Made by a program: the position numbers and the translations under genes. Positions 51,545-62,728 of a stretch of DNA of 64,000 bases are shown in pieces (the first letter of the stretch is position 1; every line of letters starts with the position of its first letter). The stretch spans positions 4,893,284 through 4,957,283 of the forward strand of contig CP154955.1 of assembly GCA_039621445.1 (NCBI GenBank), in the 5' to 3' direction. The notes below the pieces were generated by a model, which did no database searches, was not told where the DNA came from, and saw only the letters and a list, made by a program, of their open reading frames with translations. This stretch comes from Euglena gracilis (lineage: Eukaryota > Euglenida > Euglenophyceae > Euglenales).

Positions 51545-52151
51545 TATTGAACAAGATGCATTGATTGCTGATTCTGGACAAGATGCTGTGGTTGCAGATG
51601 TTGTGGTCGCTGGACAAGATGCAGATGCCGGACAAGATGCAAACAGTGGACAAGATGCAGATGCTGGACAAGATGCAGATGCTGGACAAGATGGAGGTGC
51701 TGGACAAGATGCAGATGTTGGACAAGATGCAGACACGGGACAAGATTCACATACTGGGCAAGATGCAGATGCTGGACAAGATGTAGATGCTGGACAAGAT
51801 GCAGATGCTGGACAAGATGTAGATGCTGGACAAGGTGCAGATGCTGGACAAGATGTAGATGCTGGACAAGATGCAGATGCTGGACAAGATGTAGATGCTG
51901 GACAAGATTCAGATGCTGGACAAGGTGCAGATGCTGGACAAAATGCAGATGCTGGACAAGATTCAGATGCTGGACAAGATGCAGATGCTGATGCTGGAGA
52001 AGATGCAGATGCTGGACAAGATGGAAAAGTTATAGATGAAGATATTGGACAAGATTCAGATGCTGGACAAGATGCAGATGCAAGACAAGATTCAGTGGAT
52101 GCAGACACTGGACAAGATAGTGCAGATACTGATTTAGTATGGTGGATGTAG
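51545..52151 (+). repeat. 18-bp coding minisatellite, Gly-Gln-Asp-Ala-Asp-Ala repeats
   Basis: About thirty copies of GATGCTGGACAAGATGCA-type units. On the plus strand they encode an acidic hexapeptide repeat (GQDADA with GQDVDA and GQDSDA variants) in a frame that stays open for about 200 codons to a stop at 52151; no in-frame ATG lies before the repeats. The minus strand is also open (SCPASA repeats). An acidic repeat protein is possible, but a non-coding minisatellite explains the open frames equally well. Confidence 0.75.
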
Positions 52152-52159
52152 ATACCAGA

Positions 52160-52880
52160 TTGGCCAAATAAATTAAGGAATTGGGGGAGATGCTTGTGGC
52201 CAAGGGTGAGTGAAATTGGGCAAAGTGGCCAAAAGTGGCCAAAAGTGGCAAGAGTTGTCAAAAGTTGTACAAGTGGGTAAATGACCAAAAGTGGATAAAA
52301 GTGGATGAAGTGGTTGCAGATGTTATATTGGATGCTTTGGATGCAGGTATCTGAGTGGATGTAGTCACAGAGGGTACACCTCCAAGGGCTTCAAAGGTGA
52401 TGCAGGGCGATGCTAGGCGATGCTGGGCCCAAGGGCATGGCTGACCAGAGGTGCTTGGCCTCCATGGGCTCGTTTTGTCTGGCAGACATTTTTGGAAATA
52501 ATGGACAGTCCTTCTTGGCTGCCCCCCCCCCGTCGTTGACCAGCATGTCGTTTGTTGACACACCCCCATGTCACGGCACTTTCCTGGAACATTGGCGTGC
52601 CAAAGACAAGTGAGGGGGAGGTGAGTTTCGCTCTAATTCTGGCGAGATGAGAGATCAGTGACCCCCTCTGCACACATGTGAACCCCCCAGCTTCGACTCT
52701 GCCATTTCGCCGAGGTGAGATTTTTGGTCAAAAATCATTTTTTCAAAAAAAATTAAGAACAGGTTTTGGGTACCCCAATTTATTTTGGTGCTTTATTTTT
52801 CAAGTACAAAAACACAAAAACATCCAAAATTTCTGAAGCTTGTACACTTTTGGCATTATATTTCACGTTGATGCTGCCTA
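52160..52880. other. No gene recognised
   Basis: TGGCCAAAAGTGGC-type repeats (52220-52310), a GCGATGCTGGGC word related to 51120, and low-complexity DNA. Confidence 0.5.
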
Positions 52881-52952
52881 AAATTGGGTAATAATTATTG
52901 TCGCCATTTTGGCCTTGTTTGCTCTTGTTTGTCTTGTTTGATTTCCTTCCAG

Positions 52953-53294
52953 CAGATCCAGCAGATGTTTGCTGTGAAAAATGCCAAAACAATTCCCTGG
53001 GACATGTGCCGGATGCAGGTATTTCCCCACATCACTAATTCACCTCCTCGGTATATAATTTGGGGGCTGGAACGCCATAAGAGAGACCGGCGAAGCTTGG
53101 AGAGCGTGGAAGATGCTTTTTCAATCGCCGCATGGGCTGCCCAGGTGTCGATTGTACCTTTCAAAGCCCTGGGGGTAGGGCTGGCTGTATCCACTGCATG
53201 CTCTCCGAGACCGGTGAGACATCCGTTCCTGGGACAGTCCCGTCTCCCTCGGTCAACGTTCCAAGAGGGTCGCATTTGGATTTTGTGCCGTTAA
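52953..53294 (+). CDS. Candidate exon of an unknown protein
   Basis: A strong acceptor (GTTTGATTTCCTTCCAG) precedes QIQQMFAVKNAKTIPWDMCR. At 53018 CAG/GTATTT could be a donor, giving a 66-bp exon; alternatively the frame continues through ERHKRDRRSLESVEDAFSIA to a stop at 53294. The minus strand is open over part of this. No domain is recognised. Confidence 0.35.
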   Translation, partial: QIQQMFAVKNAKTIPWDMCRMQVFPHITNSPPRYIIWGLERHKRDRRSLESVEDAFSIAAWAAQVSIVPFKALGVGLAVSTACSPRPVRHPFLGQSRLPRSTFQEGRIWILCR

Positions 53295-53299
53295 TCCCC

Positions 53300-53990
53300 C
53301 CCAAACTCTCTGCTGGGGTCAGTCCGAAGCTGAACCCAGTTCAAGCAATGCCTTTGGGCACAAAGCCATTGCAGGGAGCACCCTGAAACAAGGGTTCTTG
53401 GCGGTTGGGGTGGATTGGCCAGGGGGTGGGGGGCGCTGAGACCCCCCGGTTCACTTGGTGAAGTGAACTGCATGGGGGGGAGGGGGGAGTCCGGGGGTCC
53501 CCAACTGGATGACCCCATTGGGCTGTCCGAAGCATTTCCCAAAAATATTTGGCGCGAATTCGGCTGCATTTTTTGGGAAGGTCGCCCCCCCCCTGGGGAA
53601 TGGGTGCTCTGGGCAGGCAGGGGGCACCTTCGACCCCCCCCCCCCCCCCCGGGTTAGGGTTGTGTCATATCACAGCCGCCGAAGGTGCCATGGCCTGAAA
53701 GTGTCCATTCTTAAGGGAGTTTGATTTTGGTCGTCCGTGGCCAGGACCTAAAACCTCAGGCACCCCATTTTTCAAGCCACCCCCCCCCCCCCGGGGCAGT
53801 TATAAAAAAAGAAGCCATCCAGGGTAATCAGCCGCCCTCCGCAGCATGCATTCAGCCCTGCTGGGGGGCACCCCGCCACACAATGCAATGCCTGATCGTC
53901 TGTTGTTCGCTGATGATCCCTGGGGTGGTGGGCCTCTCGCTCCTGGCAATTGCCAATGGCCATCTCATTCTCAACCCTCACCGTGTGGAT
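53300..53990. other. Repeats, no gene
   Basis: G/C-run segments (53470-53490, 53635-53655, 53780-53795) and a CGCCGAAGGTGCC hairpin word. No supportable coding sequence. Confidence 0.5.
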
Positions 53991-54003
53991 GTGGCTCTTC
54001 AAA

Positions 54004-54979
54004 TATGCACCGTGCAGTTTTTGCAGTTTTTTTTTTTGCAGTTTTCACATTTTGGGTTTTTTTGCAGTTTTTTTTGCAGTTTTTTGCAGATTTTTTTCTG
54101 AAAGAATTGCACACGTGCAGTTTTTTTGCAGTTTTTTTTTGATCCAACCTAAGATGTTTAATTTTTGGTGCTTGTTGTTTTGGTGACAAGTCCACAATTA
54201 CTCCCCAACCAAAATTGCTTCCTCACCAACCTTTGCATTGTGGGAGGTTTGAACAACGTTGAAGGTTGTGAGGGCAGTCGTCAAAGGAGTGCGCAAAAGT
54301 GATTTACAACAGGTAACCGACGTCTTCGTTCCACCCCAATACCTGATTTGCATGCTTTCTGGAAAGATATAATCAAGCAAGCCAAAACATTCCCAGACAT
54401 GCATATTTTTTTGCGCATGTGCCTTGCTTTGGCCCCCTCTGATGCAGTTGTCATCTGCATTCAGTCGGCTGAGGATGATTTTGGCAGATCGTCGGCCACG
54501 TTTGAGTTCTGACGTCGTTGAGCAGCTGTTGATCTTTGCCTTGGATTCCACCCCATGGGACGAATACAATTTCGACGTGCATTTTTTCCATATTTAGAAA
54601 GGAAACTGTTTGTCATCTTTGTGGGCATGGCCGGTACAAGTTTTGGTGCAGGAAAAGTGGTGTGGCCCGGCATCCAAACACATGACTTGCATTTCAATGC
54701 ATGAAAAACCATGTGCAGTGTTCCTTTTTTTTGATTGCTTCCATTTTTGCCGTCATAAGCTCCAAAGCTGCGCAAAAAAAAAGTTAGGTGAATTGGGGTG
54801 TGCTCATGTGGTCGCAATTTACGTTGTTTTGCATATTCACATCATTTTAGCTTGTTTATTGCTAATTTTTGTTGAAGTGCAGTTTTTTTTTGCAGTTTTT
54901 TGCAGTTTTTTTTGCAGTTTTTTGCAGTTTTTTTGCAGTGCAGTTGTTGACCGGCCCGTGTGCAGTTTCTCCCCCCCCG
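54004..54979 (-). mobile_element. Dispersed element (copy B) with 11-bp flanking direct repeat
   Basis: GGCTCTTCAAA occurs exactly on both sides (53993-54003 and 54980-54990). On the minus strand the element ends in an A-rich tail of AAAAACTGC words and TGCACGGTGCATA, as in copy A. It contains a 123-codon open frame (54569-54198) with SRLNADDNCIRGGQSKAHAQ and PESMQIRYWGG, also partly preserved in copy A. A second block of GCAGTTTTTT words lies at the other end (54878-54950). The protein family is unknown to me. Confidence 0.65.
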
Positions 54980-54999
54980 GGCTCTTCAAAGCACACTCC

Positions 55000-55630
55000 A
55001 GTTGAATTTCCGGAGATAGCGGAGATAGAATGCGTACAACATTCGACCGCATTATATTTAACACAGGTAATGTCTCTGTTATGCATGCAATATACACCTC
55101 ATTAATAATGATATATAATTATGTATTAATATTACGTTCACGCAATTCAAATAGAAGAGTGTAATGGTCTTAAATATGTCATCCATTGATATGAAAATGG
55201 CCTTCCCCCCTCCCCACTGGACAAAGTTCACAGTCCCACCCCACATCGGCAGCCCCTGGCGTCTCTCAACATTGATATATCGTTACTCATACCATCTGCC
55301 ATTGAGCAGATGTGCTTTGTACGTTTTGGATGGAATGGTGTGGTCTGGATGTGCTTGCATACAGGCACATCACGCCACCTCGTGATCGGCTATGCTGCTT
55401 TCCACTGCGGCATTCGCATGCCTGTGCGACCAATGGCAGAAATATCTGATGGGCATGAAATGTGTCTGTATCATGATGTGTATCATGATGGTCAAGCTAA
55501 TGTGCCTCCGCCGAGAGTTATGGGAGAGTTAGTAATTCCCCCCGGGGGTCCAGCCAGCCAGCAAGCCTGCAGCCCCCCCGGACCCCCTCCCCCCATCAAT
55601 GAGCTTTAATTCCTGTCCAGCTGCCTGAAG
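55000..55630. other. No gene recognised
   Basis: AT-rich DNA, then a plus-strand frame (55310-55609) with VWMCLHTGTSRHLVIGYAAF that lacks bias and motifs. Confidence 0.4.
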
Positions 55631-55639
55631 GGACCATGC

Positions 55640-56321
55640 CATTGCTTAAGGTGTGACTGACCCCACTCCGACGAGGGGGGCTGACTGATTTTTTCGGAGT
55701 GACTGATTGGTTTTTGGCTCCAGCCCCCCCCCCCCTTCACCATATGATGCGTCTCCCAGATTTCGAGAAGTTCCTGCACCGTTCCCGTGGCTCTCCCACA
55801 ACGTTTTTGCCAACGGGGTCCATGCGAACCCAGTGCCCTCGGCAGTTGTTTATGTTAGCCACCCAGACCGAGACGGCAGTAGCCCACCTTACCACTTGCT
55901 GGGTCTCCAAGCCTGAAGTGAACCGCTTGATGTACACAGTTCACAAGTTGTCACCCAGACTCATACCACGTGTGGCCATCGGGTGGGGGGATCACCCTGA
56001 TCGGTCTGTCCGGCCAATACCCGCCGACAGGGGCCAGTTTGGGTCATCTCCCCAGGAGGAGGGCCCGGAGCAAGCCGCTGCTAACCGACTGGGGGGGGGG
56101 GTCACTTCCCACTTGCTGGTGGGGTCGGCCAGGATTGGCTGACAGTGGCCACCTGGCACCGAACAATTTTGATTTTTGGCCAAAGTCTTTTGATTTTTTG
56201 CCATTTTTGCCGCCAAAGTGACCCCCCCCCCCCAGGGGAGGTAGAAAGTGTTTGACTGATTTTTGAAAAGTGACTGACCAGTTTTTGTGGAAAGTGACCC
56301 CTCGGGGGTCGGTAAGCAATG
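55640..56321. mobile_element. TGACTGG family element (copy 1), ends CATTGCTTA / TAAGCAATG
   Basis: Left end CATTGCTTAAGGTGTGACTGA with GAGTGACTGATTGGTTTTTGG; right end GTGACTGACCAGTTTTTGTGG...GGGGGTCGGTAAGCAATG. The middle (55740-56100) holds a plus-strand frame of 147 codons (for example HMMRLPDFEKFLHRSRGSPT) that might be a captured exon. Confidence 0.65.
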
Positions 56322-56329
56322 CTATGAGC

Positions 56330-56875
56330 TGGACAACAACGGCTTTTTTTTTGCTTTCAGAGGTGCAAAACCAGGCCAAAAATGGCCAAAACATGGGTAG
56401 ACATTAGGCTGTCCAGGTTAGATTTTAGGTGGAAAAATAATTTTTATCTGCATAATTGGTTTGTATTGGTATTGTATTGGTATTGTTACAGTGCTTGTAT
56501 TGGTATTTTTCCAGTTGTGATTCTTTGGTACCCGGTTCGACCCTGGGTCAGGCCCGTGGATTCGCTTAACATCTGTGTGACCCATCCCCCCCCCGGGGGG
56601 GGAGGGGGGTCGAGAGTGGGTGGGTGGGGTTATGGCCGCTGGACCCTTCCTTTCCTTTCAGGATGCATGAGTTTTGCCCAGCCACTGGCCAGGCTGGATA
56701 TTTTTTTTAACGTTGTTGGCCCAAATTCTTCATGCATAACTTTTCATTTTTTTTGTTGTTTCAATGAGCAAGCAGGAGAACATATTAAGGCCTGTGTGTG
56801 TGTGTTTCCAGTGCCTTCATTCAGGCTAGCACACCACAATCCCAAAAGCAAGCCAGCGTCAGTCAAGGAGGAAAG
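56330..56875. other. No gene recognised
   Basis: Contains GGTACCCGGTTCGACCCTGG, a word resembling one near 47367 (GGTACCTGGTTCGACG), and C/G runs at 56588-56610. Confidence 0.4.
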
Positions 56876-56880
56876 TTCGG

Positions 56881-57026
56881 TTGAACAAGTCCACATTTGC
56901 TTCCCACCCTTTCTTCCTTTGTGGTGACGGCTGCTCATCTGGAACAAAAAGAGCATCTGCCTGTGTTTGTGGGATTGATGTTGCTGAGAACAATTCCACT
57001 GAAGTGGAAGTTCTGTGGTCTCTTGT
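56881..57026 (+). CDS. Candidate exon before a strong donor
   Basis: Plus-strand frame reading GDGCSSGTKRASACVCGIDV then NSTEVEVLWS, ending CTCTT before GTGAGTAC, a good donor. The next sequence is a TGACTGG foldback. No domain is recognised. Confidence 0.35.
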
Positions 57027-57032
57027 GAGTAC

Positions 57033-57367
57033 ACCATTGCTTAACACCTGTCCTACCCCACCCCCGGGGGGGGGGTGACTGACCGGTTTTTTCAGAGTGA
57101 TTGACTGGTTTTTTGGCCAAACCCCCCCCCCCCCCCCGGGCCCGAAAAAAGTGGCTGACCCGGCGCTGAAGGCGCCGGAATTTTTTTGGATTTTTTGAGA
57201 TTTTTTTTTGGCAAAATTTTCATTGCTTTTTGAAGAGTGGCCGATCACCCCCGGGGGGGGGGGGGTAAAGCGACTGACTGGTTTTTTTTTCGGAAAAAGT
57301 GACTGACTGGTTTTTTTCATAGTTGAAAGTGACCCCCCCTCCCCCCCGGGGGTCCCCAAGCAATGGT
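57033..57367. mobile_element. TGACTGG family element (copy 2), ends ACCATTGCTT / AAGCAATGGT
   Basis: Inverted ends, then GGTGACTGACCGGTTTTTTC and GAGTGATTGACTGGTTTTTT on the left, GCGACTGACTGGTTTTTTTT and GTGACTGACTGGTTTTTTTC on the right, C/G runs, and a central GGCGCTGAAGGCGCC hairpin. Confidence 0.75.
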
Positions 57368-57380
57368 ATGCTTGTGAGTT

Positions 57381-57707
57381 GTGCTTGCGTCCATTTCATC
57401 CCGCTCATCCTGGACTCCTCCTCCACTTGAGTGCACCCGTTTTCCTCCCACCGCCCAGTTCCCCCGCTTCGCACAGCCTTCCCCTGGGTCCCCCTCACAT
57501 TGCTTGGGCGCCCCGGGACCCCCCATGTCGGGGCTGCTCAACGCCACCAGCAACGTCTCCGTCTCGACAGAGGGCGGAGAACTCAACATATGGGACGAGC
57601 CCTGTACAGGGCTTGGCACGCCTGCCCTCCCCCAGCATCTTTCGTTTTTGGTTCCTGCACTTTCATCCCCTCCCTACATTTCCAACGAACCCCTGATCGG
57701 ACTATAA
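57381..57707 (+). CDS. Candidate C-terminal host exon
   Basis: The plus-strand frame reads a Pro/Ser-rich part and then MSGLLNATSNVSVSTEGGEL and NIWDEPCTGLGTPALPQHLS to TAA at 57707. The middle has very strong G/C third-position bias. Two other frames are partly open, but only this one keeps the bias through a stop. No domain is recognised. It may be spliced to the exon at 56881-57026 across the foldback; I could not fix the acceptor. Confidence 0.45.
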   Translation: MLASISSRSSWTPPPLECTRFPPTAQFPRFAQPSPGSPSHCLGAPGPPMSGLLNATSNVSVSTEGGELNIWDEPCTGLGTPALPQHLSFLVPALSSPPYISNEPLIGL

Positions 57708-57789
57708 ACTTTTGGTACATTATGTTTGTTCCAACCACGGAGGAACGCTTCACGTTGTCGACCTGAATTCTGATATTAAAATGTTACAT

Positions 57790-58975
57790 TCATATTTCGG
57801 CAACCAGTGTGAATTTAACATGATAAACAATATCAGAGTTTGGGTCGACAAGTGGTAGGTGCTGGAGGGCAGGGTTGGACACCTTGACTGTGGGGGGACC
57901 AGTTGGGGGAATCAACAAATCAGTGGAGTGATGATCAATAAAAACTTTGAAAAGGAATAAAAGTGTCCCCTCCCACTTCGGTGCCCTGGGAAATGTCAAA
58001 CAAACAAAATTTTTGGATAAAATCGGAAGGATCAATGATTGCGAAATTTCAGCCGGAAGTTGCAGTGCTCCGAAGCCATACAATTACAAGACACAGGACT
58101 TACAATCACATACAATACCAATACCATACAATTACAGGACACAGCACATCGTGTCATATGGGAACAAAATGCACCATCCATTTCATTTTGGGTGAAATGC
58201 CAATGCAAAGCAAGTGCAACTTGGGTGCCAAATTGTCCTCTTGCACGTGTGAATGGCCGAGGGGATGCTGACGCATGGTGTGCGGCACACCATGCACACT
58301 TTCCACAACGTGCGTCATTTGATGAAATTTGGCTGAAAACAATGAGAATTAACATTTTGGTTCTCTGACATAATTTAATTGTTTATCACTGACTTTTTGA
58401 TATTTTTCCAGATAAATTAGATGCTGAAAGATAGTGTGAACGGTGTTCGCACGATGTGCGGCACAATGTGCACACTGTGCCACACGCCGTGCTCTGTGTA
58501 TGTTTTTGTGTGCATGTGGTGTGGCTTTTTGGGGGGGGGGACCTGGAGTGTTCTATTCTGAAAGTATTGGTGGGTGATCTAATTTTCTTTCCGTTTCAAA
58601 TTTCATTGAAGGGGTTTCCTGTGACTGCAAAGACCAGGCATTTCTCAGCCTCTCAGATGGGGAAAATGATTGACCAACTTCTTCAAAATGGATAATCGAC
58701 GCAGCATCCCCCTTTTCCAGATGTTTTGACCCAAAATGACTCTGACAATGTGGGCCGTGGGTTTCGGAGGCCGACTTTCAGGACAAGTGGGGTCCGACCC
58801 AAACCTTGTGGGGTATGAGCAGCCCCACTGGGGTTGTCAGGGGCTCCACAAAAAAAATGTTGCAAGCCCTGATGCCGGGATGTCTGGGCGTGGAAGTTGT
58901 CACTGGACGTCGGGCTGATTGTCCTCTCAGGACTCTTTTCTGGTGTGCTTGTGTTTCCTTTCGTTCTTGCAAGGC
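57790..58975. other. No gene recognised
   Basis: Contains ATACAATTACA/ATACCA repeats (58078-58140), GTGTGCGGCACAC-type words (58279-58290 and 58455-58490), and short frames on both strands. Nothing certain. Confidence 0.4.
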
Positions 58976-58976
58976 A

Positions 58977-59036
58977 GGGGCAGGGAGATATTCCGGTCCG
59001 GAATAAACCGGAATAAACCGGAATAACCGGAATAAA
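58977..59036. repeat. CCGGAATAAA tandem repeat (copy 1)
   Basis: GGGGCAGGGAGATATTCCGG, then CCGGAATAAA four times. The same leading 20 bp occurs at 60659 before the inverted TTTATTCCGG repeats. Confidence 0.85.
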
Positions 59037-59039
59037 ATT

Positions 59040-60655
59040 GCCAGCCAATGGCTTGAAAATTCTGCAAGACACAAGGGCAATGAAGGTGAAGTTTGAGTTT
59101 CAAGATCACAAGAGCAACAAAAGAGCGCAAGCGTAGCACAATCGGCACTTGACATCAGGAGCACACCTTTATTTTGCCTGTTTCTCCCCTGGGTGAAGGC
59201 ATTTTTGTTTGGATTTTATGCCCACTTGTGGGGATGCACTTAATCAATGTTTGTCCCTGAGTTCTTTTCAAAGGGACATGAACTTGGACAATCAACGCTG
59301 ATTTTTGGGGGACAGGGATCCCATTGGACAAAGCAAATCATTCTTCAATCAGGGGTAATAACACTCTTGGGCGGCCTAACTCGCACTTGAGGTTTTGATC
59401 TTTGCATTGCGCTTAAGCGCAGCGTTGCATTCTTTTTGAAACACGGCGGTGAAACCCACCCTTTTGGCCCTCTGGTTCCACGGAGACCCTCCACGGTGGC
59501 ATGTGCATCATTTGCGGTTGTTGGGACCTAGGAAACAGGCCCTTTGGGTGTTGTGCGGGTGGGGGATTTTAAAAAAGGTTCAAAACCTCAGGTTTGAACG
59601 CCAGGACACATGGGTTTTCCCAAAAAAGGGCCAACACGCCATTTTGTCTCCCTCATTTTTGAAGCCTTGACTGTGTTCCCCAGACGGTGCTACACAGGCC
59701 AGGTGACTTTTGGCCCGTTTTGTTGCTTTTTTTAGGCTCTTCGATCTGTCCGTGAAGGTTTGCCTGCTGAGGTGTCCGCTTCGACGCAACAGCCATGCTA
59801 ATTTGTTATATGTTGCTGTATATTGTATATGTTGTTATATGTCGTTAATTTGCTATATGTTATATGTTGACGCACATTTTGTTATTATTGCGCAAGTGCG
59901 CAATGATCCCCCACATTCAGAATTACAAAAAAAAATCAAAATCATTGCCCCAAAGCGCAATGTGTTTTATTTTTTGTAATGAAAAAACTGTTGCACCATG
60001 GCGCAACTGCGCAATGGAGTTCCCTTGTTTCATTACCCGGCGCTTTGGGGTCATGCACACTGGGCCGGTGAGCCTGTGCCTGTACACCGTAGAGTTCCAA
60101 GTCGTTGTTTTCGTCCCCTGGCCCTAGGGGGTGGGAGACACTGAGTCGGACTTGGTGGTCGAAAAGCGCGTTGACGCAATTTTACACTTTCAAAGCCAAG
60201 TGCGAGTTGTGCAGCCTAAGACACTCGGCGGACAATTTTTGGGAAGAAAAAAGACAGCGCTGCCAGGGACCTGCCTCAAGAGAAAACGCGGAGCACCAAT
60301 TTTCATCGGCTTGTTTTTCCCGAAAAGCTCGGGGTCTGTTGTGGTGTGCAGACCCGCATCACCAAGTGCGAAGTGACCACTTGGCTGGGCGGGGCATCAA
60401 GGAATGCATAATGCTAAGACTGATTGCTGCAGTGCCTTTGTTTCAACACTAGATGTATTTTTCTTTGCTCCTGACTCCCACCCAAAATAACCCCAATTGG
60501 GCAGAGCGCCGGGGAGAGGGGGGAATTTCCTGAAAAAAATAAGACCCCAAAAAATCAGACCCCCCCCCCTGAGGGTTTCAGCAACGGCCCCAAAATAAAA
60601 CACGGGTCTTCTTTGGAGGGAGGATTACCATCAGTTCACCACAGGATGCCCTTGC
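59040..60655. other. Repeat stretch with a weak exon candidate
   Basis: TATATGTTG repeats (59805-59870), ATTGCGCAAGTGCGCAAT and CATTGCGCAGTTGCGCCATGG palindromes (59887-60016), and an AAATAAGACC fragment (60535-60615). A plus-strand segment 60135-60245 (TESDLVVEKRVDAILHFQSQ) is protein-like but isolated. Confidence 0.4.
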
Positions 60656-60658
60656 ACA

Positions 60659-60770
60659 GGGGCAGGGAGATATTCCGGTCGGCCGAAAATTTTATTCCGG
60701 GGTTTTATTCCGTTTTATTCCGGGTTATTCCGGTTTATTCAGGAATGTATTCCGGTTTATTCCGGTCAAT
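60659..60770. repeat. TTTATTCCGG tandem repeat (copy 2, inverted units)
   Basis: The same GGGGCAGGGAGATATTCCGG leader as at 58977, followed by six TTTATTCCGG-type words in the opposite sense to copy 1. Confidence 0.85.
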
Positions 60771-60779
60771 TTCTGTCTG

Positions 60780-62720
60780 AATGGATTTAGGTTTTTTTGA
60801 AGTGCAATTGGACCGAGGTGCTCACCCGGGCTTCGGAATATTGCACAACAAGCGACGTTAAGAATGAAAAAAAGGCGGACTGGACATTGCAGACCACATC
60901 ACCTTTCAGCTTGAAAAAACGTTGTAATTTTTTGAAGAAAACAAATTGGATGCTCTGGGCTGTAGGACAAAGGTCTTCAGACTTCCGGTTACTGATTCCA
61001 AGGAGAAAGCATGAGCCGTTGCCATATCAGCAGACGCCATCTTTTCGCTCAGAAAATGAGGCAGGCAGACCGATCTCCGGTGCAGAGAATAGCCCCCCCC
61101 CCCCCATTCCTCGGGTCCTCCACCAGAGGTTTTTAATGATGGGTACCTTGGGGGTCCCGACCATTGATTAATTAACACCTCCCTCCCCCCAGTGTGGTTG
61201 GGTGGGTGGACGGAGTGATGAAGATGAATTGATCACGAAACACACATATTCTCGCCGTGGAGATGCCTGACAAGTTCCCGGCCCAAACCACCACTTTTGT
61301 TTTGTGGAAACCCCACATGAAACTGGCCGAAACCCCTGGGAAAGTTTTTTCTGGCCCAGCCTTCGGCCGGAACGGACTGACCCATGGTGCACCTTACCCC
61401 TGAGGGGAGGGTGCAGTGGCCCCCAACCCTCCACCCGCTCAAACAAACCCACTGCAAGCTGGATTTTGTGTAACGTTGGTTTGGGACATGGTCAAAAGTC
61501 ATTTGAGGCTATTTTATCCTTGGGGGTTGGGGGGAGTCGATATTGGTGACCATCAGCAAAATTGTGGAAAATTTGCAGGAAAAATGTAGAAATCCACACT
61601 AGCAGATAAATGGATTTAGAAGGTTTTCGCATTATTGAGGCAGTCCCCCCCAAAACCAAAGTCTTGGCTGCAAAGAAACAAAGCAAAAGAGACCTGCAAA
61701 TGAACAAAAAAAGTTCAAGTCATATGCAATTTCCCCTGGGCTCCCCCGGGGTGTCCATTTTTCTGCCAGAGAGGATTTTACCTCAGGAATCCCCCCATTG
61801 CCGGCTTTGTCCTGAGTCCGGCGAGGGGGGTCGCCAGCTTTGTCCAAAGGGCAAAGCCTGCAGCGGTACGTTCAATAATTTCCCAGCAGTACAAAAATTA
61901 TTTTTTTGAATTTTTTTTGCCGAAACTGGACCCCCCAAAAAAACTGATTTGAATTGTTCTTAAGTTGTCTGAAATGGTGAATCTGTTTTGGTTTGAAAAC
62001 TCCCTGTTCCCTGGACCACACCCATTGGTCAAAATGGTCATCGATGACCTGAAATGGCCTGAAAGGATCTGAAACTGCCTAAAATGGGCAAAAAATTTGG
62101 GCTGATTCCAGGTGGTGGGCAGCCCAAGGAGACGTTCCTCGAATTAGGGCATTTTCCCGCAAAGAATTTTTTGACCCCAAATTGACGACCCAGAAATCAG
62201 TGCCCCCAAGTCTCCCCCCAAGGTGGGTGGGTGGGTGAAAGAAACATCTGTTTCCGACTCTGCACTTGCTGCATTGTCTTTTCAGTGACCCATGCCCCAT
62301 ATCGCTGTATTGAATGGCTGGATTGATTCCAAGTGTACCACGCCAAGAACACAACACTGGTGGGTGTCCTTTTTTTTAGGGCCTCAATTTTTTTTGATTT
62401 TTTGATTTTGATTTTGTGGGGCTCTCAGATCCATCCGTCACGACCACTCCAAGCCCCGGCACCCCTTGATACGAGCTCTGACCAACCCCCTCCCCCTCAA
62501 TATACTCTGGGTCGGATTCAAACAATGGACCCCCTTTTATGGAGCCCCCCCTGAAGACATAATTTATTTGTGCCGTCCATTTTTTCCCCTCTGAATCTTT
62601 GTGACAGAAAACTCCGGGGGTGTCGAATCTGCCCATTCTAAAATGCGAAGGTTCTCGGCTCGGCTTTGCACTGGATCGGACATGAGGTGAGTCGGCCGAT
62701 GCTTGAGGGGGGGGGAGGTG
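60780..62720. other. No gene recognised
   Basis: A plus-strand frame 60797-61171 and a minus-strand frame 61502-61168 are open but without bias or motifs. C runs at 61087-61105 and 62475-62490. Confidence 0.4.
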
Positions 62721-62728
62721 TGGACCAT

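Noticed and set aside
51464-52288. 274-codon minus-strand frame with SCPASA repeats
   Set aside because: It is the complement of the 18-bp minisatellite; the plus-strand frame is no better proven, so neither strand is called a gene with confidence.
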